Below the pieces are notes generated by a model that was not told where the DNA came from, did no database searches, and saw nothing but the letters and a program-made list of their open reading frames with translations. A stretch of 64,000 nucleotides of DNA, from contig NZ_BQYM01000010.1 of NCBI RefSeq assembly GCF_026008515.1, positions 62,001 to 126,000 on the forward strand. The letters are read 5' to 3'. The stretch comes from Hoyosella levis (lineage in GTDB: Bacteria > Actinomycetota > Actinomycetes > Mycobacteriales > Mycobacteriaceae). Shown in pieces: positions 34,763 through 41,309 of the stretch (positions within the stretch are counted from its first letter, which is position 1; every line of letters begins with the position of its first letter). The position numbers and the translations under genes are program-made.

Positions 34763-35395
34763 TCACCCTGAGGTCTTGGGCTGGAGACCCAGCAGGCGGC
34801 CCAGGACGGTCCCGATCGTGTCGCCTGGAACGCTGCCCGGATCGGCGAGCTCTTCGATGGCGAGGCCGTTGTTCAGGGCCAGCATGGTGAGCATGAGAGT
34901 GCGCGCGGAGACGGCTGAGTTCGAGCCCCAGCTGCTGAGCGCTTCCTCGGCCAGCTCGGTCAGTTGCTGGTGGTAGTCGCGGCGCTTCTTGACCCATCGC
35001 TCGCGTAGCTCGGCGTCGCGGGCGGCACGAAGCCAGAACTCGGTGAACAGCAGCTGCCATTCGCGGCTCTGCTGCATCGCGGCGGTAAGGCGCTGACCGG
35101 CTTCGAGCGCGGTCGCCTCGTTGACGACGGTGAGGTCGGCCTGGCCGAGGATTTCGCGTACTGCGGCGATGCGGCCGGTCACCTGCTGGTCGAAGAGCTC
35201 GAAGAACAGGTCGTCCTTGCTCGCGAAGTTGGAGTAGAGCGCGCCGGTGGTGAACCCGGCGGTGGCCGCGACGTGTTGCATGCTGGCTCCGGCGAAGCCG
35301 CGCTCGGCGAACACCGTGGAGGCCGCTCGCAGGAGCCGGTCGCGCACCTCGGAGCGGGGCGTCCGGCGGTTGATGGGGGCTGGGGCTGGCTTCAT
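34763..35395 (-). CDS. TetR-family regulator
   Basis: A 210-residue TetR protein: basic N terminus, helix-turn-helix at about residues 16-62 (RDRLLRAASTVFAERGFAGA, HVAATAGFTTGALYSNF), then a helical effector domain. ATG 35395 overlaps the stop of the amidohydrolase gene by four bases (ATGA). It probably controls the operon from the palindrome upstream of the amidohydrolase. Confidence 0.88.
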   Translation of the reverse strand: MKPAPAPINRRTPRSEVRDRLLRAASTVFAERGFAGASMQHVAATAGFTTGALYSNFASKDDLFFELFDQQVTGRIAAVREILGQADLTVVNEATALEAGQRLTAAMQQSREWQLLFTEFWLRAARDAELRERWVKKRRDYHQQLTELAEEALSSWGSNSAVSARTLMLTMLALNNGLAIEELADPGSVPGDTIGTVLGRLLGLQPKTSG

Positions 35396-37164
35396 GATGG
35401 TCCTCCTGCGGCCGCCTGTGCCAGTCCTGCCCGCAGGAAGGAGCCGGAGCGTCGCGTCGTGCCGAACCCATCGGCAAAGGTTCCGTACTGGTAGGCGAGT
35501 TGACCGCCCACGATGGTCGCGGCCACGGCGCCATCGTTGCGGTTGACCATTCGAGCGACGCCCCCGAGCCCGTCGAGGACGGCTTCGGCGTAGTCGGCCG
35601 AGGCTTGCGAGAGCCCTGCGGGGTCGATGACGGCGATGTCGGCTCGGTCCCCCAGGCGGAGAGTGCCGGCGTCCAGGCCGTACCAGTCGCCGAGCTCGCC
35701 GGTGAGCCGGTGCACGGCGCGTTCGAGGCTGAGGAACTCGTGGCCTTTCTCGGCAGACTCCTTGACCCGCTTCAGCAGCCGAAGGCCGGCGTTGTAGAAC
35801 GCCATATTGCGCAGGTGGGCGCCGGAGTCCGCGAAACCCATCTGGATCTGGGGGTTGCTCGCGATCTTGTCGAGCACGTCGGGACGGTGGTTGGCGATCG
35901 TCGTGCGCCAGCGCAAGGCAGCGCCATGGGCGACCACTAGGTCAATGAAGGCGTCAGCGGGATGAATGCCCCGATCCTGGGCGACGCGGCCGAACGACTT
36001 GCCGATCACCTCGGCATCCGGGCAGCTGACGATGTCGGCGTCGAACAGGTCGCGGTGCCAGAGCTTCGGACCGAACCTGCGCTCGATGTCCTTGCGGAAC
36101 TGGCGGCGGTAGGCCTCGGAGTCCACGAGCTTGCCGCGCTCGACCACGTCGCGCACATTGAGAGCCGCGGCGCCGGAGCCGAACTCCTCGAAGACGACCA
36201 GGTCGATCCCATCGGCGTACACCTCGAACGGCACCGGCAGGTGCTGCCAGCGCAAGTCCGAGGCGAGAACCCGGTTCAGCAATGCCGTCGCCTTGGTCAC
36301 CAACCAGATCAGCTTCGGGTCTGCCTTGAGATCAGCTGCGGTGAGCATCGTGGTCTTCAACGGCGCCCTACCTCGACCAGCGCTCTGGGCGAAGAACTTG
36401 CCGACCTCGGCCTTGCGGGCAGCGTTGGGCGTGCACTGGTGCACACCCCCGCGGTCTCGGAGAACGCGGTTGAGCGCGCGGTACTCTCGCCAGGTCGCGT
36501 AGGTGGAGGGTAGTTGGCGCGCGGGGTAGCGCACGCCCTCCAGCTTCGAGAACGAACTTCTGATGGTCGACAGTCCCACGAACCCGGCGTCGAGCGCATC
36601 GGCCAGCATCGCGCGCATCCGGTCCAGTTCCGCGGGAGTCGGGCGCTCGCCTGGATCGGTGGCCCGGTCCAGGCCCATGACCGCCGCGCGGATGTCGGAG
36701 TGGCCGATGAACGCCGCGACGTTGGGGCCTAGCGGCCGAGACTCCAGTGCCTCCACGTAGCGATGTGGATTGGTCCAGGTCTGGTTCTCCTTGACCGCTG
36801 AGTGGACAGCGTCCCACGGCAGGGCCTCGACGCGCGAGAACAGGTCCGCGCAGTCGTCGGGGGAGGCATACACAGTGGAGAGGGAGCAGTTCCCGAAGAC
36901 CACGGTCGTGACGCCGTGCCGCACCGATTCGGAGAGCCCGGGGGCAACCAGCACCTCGGCGTCGTAGTGGGTGTGGACGTCGATCAGGCCCGGCATCACC
37001 CACAGTCCCTCAGCGTCGACGACCACCGCTCCCTCCGTCACCAAGGGCTCAGCGCTGATCGCCGCCACCCGTCCCGCGCGTACTCCCACGTCGCGGATCG
37101 CCGGTCGAGCACCGGTTCCGTCGAAGAAGCATCCGCCCCGGATCACCAGATCGAAACCATCCAT
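35392..37164 (-). CDS. Amidohydrolase, N-acyl-D-amino-acid deacylase-like
   Basis: A 590-residue metal-dependent amidohydrolase. LVIRGGCFFDGTGARPAIRD and the metal motif DVHTHYDAEV mark the N-terminal half; GHSDIRAAVMG, QMGFADSGAHLRNM (catalytic Asp) and the end DIAVIDPAG follow the D-aminoacylase pattern. Substrates in the family are N-acyl-D-amino acids, but several relatives act on other amides, so the substrate stays open. First gene of an amidohydrolase/TetR/hydrolase operon. Confidence 0.86.
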   Translation of the reverse strand: MDGFDLVIRGGCFFDGTGARPAIRDVGVRAGRVAAISAEPLVTEGAVVVDAEGLWVMPGLIDVHTHYDAEVLVAPGLSESVRHGVTTVVFGNCSLSTVYASPDDCADLFSRVEALPWDAVHSAVKENQTWTNPHRYVEALESRPLGPNVAAFIGHSDIRAAVMGLDRATDPGERPTPAELDRMRAMLADALDAGFVGLSTIRSSFSKLEGVRYPARQLPSTYATWREYRALNRVLRDRGGVHQCTPNAARKAEVGKFFAQSAGRGRAPLKTTMLTAADLKADPKLIWLVTKATALLNRVLASDLRWQHLPVPFEVYADGIDLVVFEEFGSGAAALNVRDVVERGKLVDSEAYRRQFRKDIERRFGPKLWHRDLFDADIVSCPDAEVIGKSFGRVAQDRGIHPADAFIDLVVAHGAALRWRTTIANHRPDVLDKIASNPQIQMGFADSGAHLRNMAFYNAGLRLLKRVKESAEKGHEFLSLERAVHRLTGELGDWYGLDAGTLRLGDRADIAVIDPAGLSQASADYAEAVLDGLGGVARMVNRNDGAVAATIVGGQLAYQYGTFADGFGTTRRSGSFLRAGLAQAAAGGPS

Positions 37165-37193
37165 GACGCTGTCACCCCATTTCGATAATACTG

Positions 37194-37206
37194 ATTACTC
37201 AGTAAT
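37194..37206. promoter_or_regulatory. Palindromic TetR-type operator upstream of the amidohydrolase operon
   Basis: ATTACTCAGTAAT is a perfect palindrome around one central base, within an AT-rich island. ATACT at 37188 and AGTAT at 37211 give further outer symmetry. It lies 30 bases before the amidohydrolase ATG. Confidence 0.6.
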
Positions 37207-37343
37207 GAATAGTATCGACAGTTGCCTGGGGCGTCAATGGCGCCATCCGGCCGGGCCTCCCGAGCCGCCGCGCGCGGGGTGGCTGGCGGCTCGCGCGCGG
37301 CGGCTCGGGGCTCGCGGGCGGTGGCCGGTGGCTGGCTGGGCGC

Positions 37344-37390
37344 GGTAGTGGAAGCTTTTCCCCCTCTGAGGCGGAAAAGCTTCCACTACC
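37344..37390. repeat. Palindromic repeat, family 2, copy 2
   Basis: Perfect 18-bp arms GGTAGTGGAAGCTTTTCC (37344-37361) and GGAAAAGCTTCCACTACC (37373-37390), loop 11. Followed by a flank of about 50 bases (GGAGTCGTCGTGCCTCGTGC and on to 37443) shared with copy 1. Confidence 0.85.
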
Positions 37391-37503
37391 GGAGTCGTCG
37401 TGCCTCGTGCTCGCCCGGTCGGCCGAGTCCGATCGTGTAGCGCAGGCAGCTCGGGGCGGCCCCAGTGCGTGGCGCTTCTCCGGCGATCCAGTTGCACCGA
37501 GCT

Positions 37504-37582
37504 GCCACCCTTCGCGCTATGAGACCACGGTTGGCACCGAGCGACCACGGCTGTGTCCGTGGCTGATCCGCGCAAGGGTGGC
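37504..37582. repeat. Long-range inverted repeat in the gap
   Basis: GCCACCCTTCGCGC (37504-37517) and GCGCAAGGGTGGC (37570-37582) pair except for one bulged base, with 52 bases between. ACCACGG recurs inside the loop. It could be a structured RNA or a relic of a small element. Confidence 0.35.
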
Positions 37583-37707
37583 CAACGTCGGCCACGGGTG
37601 GCTGGAATCTTCAATGCACGCGCCCGGAAACGGGCGCGCCCAATCTCTGCGGGATGCCCGCGGCTAGTCGCCTACGTTCTCGGCGGGGTCAGGACCCGCC
37701 CTGCTCC

Positions 37708-37754
37708 GGCAGTGGATACTTTTCCCCTCTGAGGCGGAAATTGTTTCCACTGCC
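37708..37754. repeat. Palindromic repeat, family 2, copy 3
   Basis: GGCAGTGGATACTTTTCC (37708-37725) pairs imperfectly with the segment ending GTTTCCACTGCC (to 37754); centre CTCTGAGGCGG as in copy 2. The shared flank of copies 1 and 2 is missing here. Confidence 0.75.
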
Positions 37755-37790
37755 CGAGCGCCTGTGCCCGAGCGCCTGTGCCCGAGCGCC
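37753..37790. repeat. 14-bp tandem repeat
   Basis: CCCGAGCGCCTGTG occurs at 37753 and 37767, with a third partial unit from 37781. It begins inside the end of repeat family 2 copy 3. Confidence 0.7.
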
Positions 37791-37818
37791 AGCACCCGCG
37801 CCCTGGTACAGGCATGAA

Positions 37819-37860
37819 AAGGAGCAGGAGGCACGACGCTCGCCGTGCCCCCTGCTCCTT
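37819..37860 (-). terminator. Strong stem-loop terminator after the ATP-grasp operon
   Basis: Arms AAGGAGCAGGAGGCACG (37819-37835) and CGTGCCCCCTGCTCCTT (37844-37860), one wobble position, loop 8, starting 14 bases after the stop of the papain-like gene. Confidence 0.8.
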
Positions 37861-37873
37861 GTGCCTCTAGCTA

Positions 37874-39868
37874 TCAGACGCGGTCGCCGGCCCAGCTGCC
37901 GATGGCCATCTCACGCACCGCGACGATCTCCTCCTCGGGCACGGGAAGCGTGCCCAGGGTTCCGGCGGGATCGTCGTGGAAGATGTAGAGCCGGGAGATC
38001 ATCTCGCGGAACGGCAGCGACGCCTCGCCGTATCGCTCGCCGTGGCCACTGGTGGAGACCACGACGCCGTTGCCCCAGTTCTGGCCGCTGTCGTTGTTGG
38101 GGTTGTAGAAGTAGACGCGCATCTCGCCGTCCTGGTCGAGGGCGACACGGATGATGGTGATGGCGTGCCAGCCCACGAACTTGGCGGTGGAATCGGTGAC
38201 GGCGAGGCCTGCCGGCTGGGGGTGGATGAGCGGCTGGTTGCCGTTGTACACCGGGTGGCAGGAAGCGTAGAAGGCGCGGATGTAGTCGTCGAAATCGCTC
38301 AGCTTCCCGCTCTCGATGTCCACGGCGATGCGGAACTCGCGGCCGACCCACCAGCCGTGGAACTCGGGGTTGATCCAGCGATGCGGATCCTCGCCCCGCT
38401 CGTTGCACATGCGCCCCATCTCGTTGTAGATGCGATCGAGGTGAGGCACGAGCACGGTGGATACGGGGTCAGTATCGAGGATCGCAGCCGTGGCGAGGCC
38501 GCGAGGCAGCTCGTCGGACTGGATCGGTGTTCCCTCGAAGTGCATGAGCACGGAGTCGAGCCGGGTGGCTTGATACAGCACGTTCAGCAGGTAGGCGGGG
38601 TCACTGTAGGACCACATGGACAGGGCCCGGGCCGACTGGCACGTGGGGTTGTTTCCCTGGCCGATGCCGAGCGGCTGGCCGAGCACGAGGATGGTCCCGG
38701 CGAGCAGGAACACCCGTGGTGGATGGGCGTCACCAAAGGTGGCCGTAATGGCAGCCGCAGCGCGCCCGCATGGTTGCAGCGCGATCTGGCGCCATAGCCC
38801 GGGCGCGATGGGTGGCGAGTAGAGGATGCCGCGCTCGAGCAGGTTGACGAGCCCGTAGAGGGCTTGCGCGGTCCCCGGATGGATCGCTTCCCGGATCAGC
38901 GCGTGCACGAGATCGGTGTAGCACTGCAGCACGTCCTGGCCGGTGATGCTCAGGCCGAGGGCGGCGGACAGGAGCGTGCCGTAGCCGTTGTCGAGCAGCC
39001 ACCGCACGAGGGCCACGTGGTAATCGGAGACGAGGCCAGTGTCGAGCATGGCTCGCGCCATGCCGGTGGCTTCCTGCTGCAGCCCGGCCTGGTCGATGGA
39101 TTCGAGGCGTTCCCGGTAGGTGTCGAGGCCGGGATCGTCGCGGCAGGCCTGGGTGGGGCCGAACAGGGCACTGATCAGCCGATCAGCTCCGAGCCTGGCC
39201 TCGCCCACTCCGCTACTGCTGCTGGCGAGGGTGATGGCGATCTGAGTGATCATCGACTTCACATGACCGACCTGCACGGGCCTCTGCGCGAGGATGCGCC
39301 AGATCTCGTCGATGAGGCTCGTGAGGATGTCATCGAACCCGATGTGCGCGACGAGGAACTGGAACAGATCGGTGACAGCCCCGTCGAGCGGGCGCGCCTG
39401 CACGCGCGCCGCCTCGGTCATGTCGCCGAAAAGCCGCTCGAGATTCATCGCGAGCACTTGGGTGAGGAAGTGCCGTGCCTGATCAGGCGGCAGGTCGGAA
39501 TGATGCGCATTGCCGGTGGCGACGGCGAGCAGCCGCAGCTCGCTGAGGCATTCGAGCGTCACCGTGCGCGCATACCCATCCCGGAAGGTCGAATTGACCA
39601 GGCCGGGCAGCAGGGCGCTGGGGTTGTTCCAGTCAGTCCCGGCGAACAGTCCGGCCTCGTCCAGCCGCGTGGCCCGCTCGTACAAGGCCTCGATGCCTCC
39701 AGCCCGAACGAGGATGCGCTTTGCGACGTCGAGCACGGCGGACTGCGATGATTCCTTGCCGAACCGTCCTGCCCGCTCCAGGCGCGCCGCCGCATCGTCA
39801 AGCTTGCCGCAGAGGCCTGGAAGGGCAGGATCGGTAGCGGTGGCGGCGCTCACCAGCGGCACCCCCAC
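37874..39868 (-). CDS. Unrecognised 664-residue protein with a papain-like Cys/His/Asn signature
   Basis: No family was recognised. The first 380 residues are mostly helical. A second part has the features of a papain-fold enzyme: Gln404 and Cys410 in LGIGQGNNPTCQSARAL, six residues apart as in papain (Gln19, Cys25); His568 in FVGWHAITIIRV; and Asn589 in VYFYNPNNDSGQNWG right after a strand, the usual order Cys, His, Asn. This suggests a cysteine peptidase, transglutaminase or amidase (inference). There is no signal peptide. GTG 39868 is used; GTG 39862 is possible. The gene follows the ATP-grasp gene by 12 bases, so a ligase/hydrolase or modification pair is likely. Confidence 0.75.
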   Translation of the reverse strand: MGVPLVSAATATDPALPGLCGKLDDAAARLERAGRFGKESSQSAVLDVAKRILVRAGGIEALYERATRLDEAGLFAGTDWNNPSALLPGLVNSTFRDGYARTVTLECLSELRLLAVATGNAHHSDLPPDQARHFLTQVLAMNLERLFGDMTEAARVQARPLDGAVTDLFQFLVAHIGFDDILTSLIDEIWRILAQRPVQVGHVKSMITQIAITLASSSSGVGEARLGADRLISALFGPTQACRDDPGLDTYRERLESIDQAGLQQEATGMARAMLDTGLVSDYHVALVRWLLDNGYGTLLSAALGLSITGQDVLQCYTDLVHALIREAIHPGTAQALYGLVNLLERGILYSPPIAPGLWRQIALQPCGRAAAAITATFGDAHPPRVFLLAGTILVLGQPLGIGQGNNPTCQSARALSMWSYSDPAYLLNVLYQATRLDSVLMHFEGTPIQSDELPRGLATAAILDTDPVSTVLVPHLDRIYNEMGRMCNERGEDPHRWINPEFHGWWVGREFRIAVDIESGKLSDFDDYIRAFYASCHPVYNGNQPLIHPQPAGLAVTDSTAKFVGWHAITIIRVALDQDGEMRVYFYNPNNDSGQNWGNGVVVSTSGHGERYGEASLPFREMISRLYIFHDDPAGTLGTLPVPEEEIVAVREMAIGSWAGDRV

Positions 39869-39880
39869 CGGCTTTGGCTG

Positions 39881-41104
39881 TCACACATAGAAATCGAGTT
39901 CCTCCTGCTTGGTGAGCAGCTCGCGCATCTCTTCCGGGTCCTCGCCGAAGAAGTACACCAGGCCCCAGTGCGTGCCGAACGCCGACCGCTTGGTCACCTT
40001 GTTCTCCCGCGGTGCCACGAGCTCGTGGTAATCAAAGTACTCGTGGTTCTCGGTCTCCTCGGGGATTTCCAGGTCGCTGACGACGCGACGCCGCGGATAC
40101 ACGCCGAAGCAGCCGGCATGGCCCTTGGCGTCCACCACAGGCTGCGGGAAGAACGCTTCGATCTCTTCCTCGGTGGTCTTGGGGTCGAACATCAGCACGA
40201 GCGCCTGGTAGGCGTTGAAGCCGTAGCTGCGCTCGAGCAGCTCGAAGACCTTGAAGCCCGGTGGCCGGTAGGCGACCTCGCCGAAGTACATCTTGCCGTC
40301 GCTGGTGACGAAGTACTCGGGGTGGATGAAGCCGAAATCGATGTCGAAGGTCTCGATGAGCTTCTCGATCTCCTCGATGATGCGGGGCCGCCACTTCTCG
40401 AGCTCGGGGCTAGCGGGAACGAAGACCGAGTAGCCCAGCTTCACGTACTCCGAGATGTTGAGGAAGCGGATCTTGCGGTCCTGGACCCACGCCTCCACCG
40501 CGAACTCCCAGCCATCGAGGTGGCTCTCGAGCAGGGCGGGGAACTCGTCGTCGTTGATGCCCGCGACGTCCTCGACGGTCCGGACCACGCGATGCCCCAG
40601 GCATCCAGCCTTGTCGAAGGCCTTGAGGTGGATGGGGTCGTTCGGGTCGCCATCGAGCTTGAGCAGGGTCTGGTTGACACGCTTGAGGAAGCGCACCACA
40701 TCGTCGCGGTCATGCGCCTCTTCGAAGATGCCCACCCGGATGCCACCGAGCTGAGCGCGCCGCTTCATCAGCGCCTTGTCGCGGAAGAGCATCGCCTGCC
40801 CGTGCAGCCGCGGGTTGTGCTGCAGGACGGCATTGATCGCGCCCGCCCACTCGACGGTCTCCTCGAAGAGCGGGATCGCCACGTCCACGCCCATGTCCTT
40901 GAGGGTCTGCGCGATCTCCATCGACCGGTCGTTCAAGCGCTCGAAGTTCCACGGCACGAACGGGATGTCGTTCTGCTTCGCATAGTCCTCGGCCCACTCC
41001 GGGGCGACTACAACGTAACGACGATCGAATCGATCCAGGGCGTCGATCGCATTCAGCGTCCACCCCAGAATCGCTACATAACCCTTGTTCGGGTCCTTCT
41101 CCAT
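39881..41104 (-). CDS. ATP-grasp domain ligase
   Basis: A 407-residue ATP-grasp protein of the carboxylate-amine ligase type. The nucleotide-binding strand has TLLKLDGDPNDPIHLKAFDK, and the metal/ATP end reads YFVTSDGKMYFGEVAYRPPG, where the usual ExNxR motif appears as EVAYR (Asn replaced by Ala). The N-terminal pre-ATP-grasp domain (GYVAILGWTLNAIDAL) and GVDVAIPLFEETVEWAGAIN fit D-Ala-ligase or carboxylase-like enzymes. It would join an acid to an amine with ATP cost; the substrate is unknown. ATG 41104 follows AGGAGTTATTTC. First gene of a two-gene operon. Confidence 0.87.
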   Translation of the reverse strand: MEKDPNKGYVAILGWTLNAIDALDRFDRRYVVVAPEWAEDYAKQNDIPFVPWNFERLNDRSMEIAQTLKDMGVDVAIPLFEETVEWAGAINAVLQHNPRLHGQAMLFRDKALMKRRAQLGGIRVGIFEEAHDRDDVVRFLKRVNQTLLKLDGDPNDPIHLKAFDKAGCLGHRVVRTVEDVAGINDDEFPALLESHLDGWEFAVEAWVQDRKIRFLNISEYVKLGYSVFVPASPELEKWRPRIIEEIEKLIETFDIDFGFIHPEYFVTSDGKMYFGEVAYRPPGFKVFELLERSYGFNAYQALVLMFDPKTTEEEIEAFFPQPVVDAKGHAGCFGVYPRRRVVSDLEIPEETENHEYFDYHELVAPRENKVTKRSAFGTHWGLVYFFGEDPEEMRELLTKQEELDFYV

Positions 41105-41309
41105 GAAATAACTCCTAGCTCCGTGGCTCGCGTGTCGGATCCAGCCGTGGCCACAGGGCCACCGCTAGCGAGGCCTATCCCGCCCGCGCCACGGGCCAGA
41201 CGGGAAGGAACAAGCCTCCCGCGAATCCCACCTTGCCACTGTTCTGTGAAGCGCGCCACCATTACCCGCCGACCCGGCCCGCTGGCTTCCCCGCCGCCGC
41301 GACGGCACC

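Larger units (their letters stand above)
37207..37873. other. Repeat-rich gap without a gene
   Basis: About 670 bases with no convincing coding sequence; the open frames in it are short and have no recognisable product. It holds two copies of repeat family 2, a 13-bp inverted repeat around 37504-37582, a 14-bp tandem repeat and a terminator. 37240-37340 is a GC-rich stretch rich in CGG and GGC. Confidence 0.6.

Noticed and set aside
37222-37667. Short open frames in the repeat-rich gap as genes
   Set aside because: They are short, Arg/Ala-rich, cross the palindromes and have no ribosome binding site or recognisable product.
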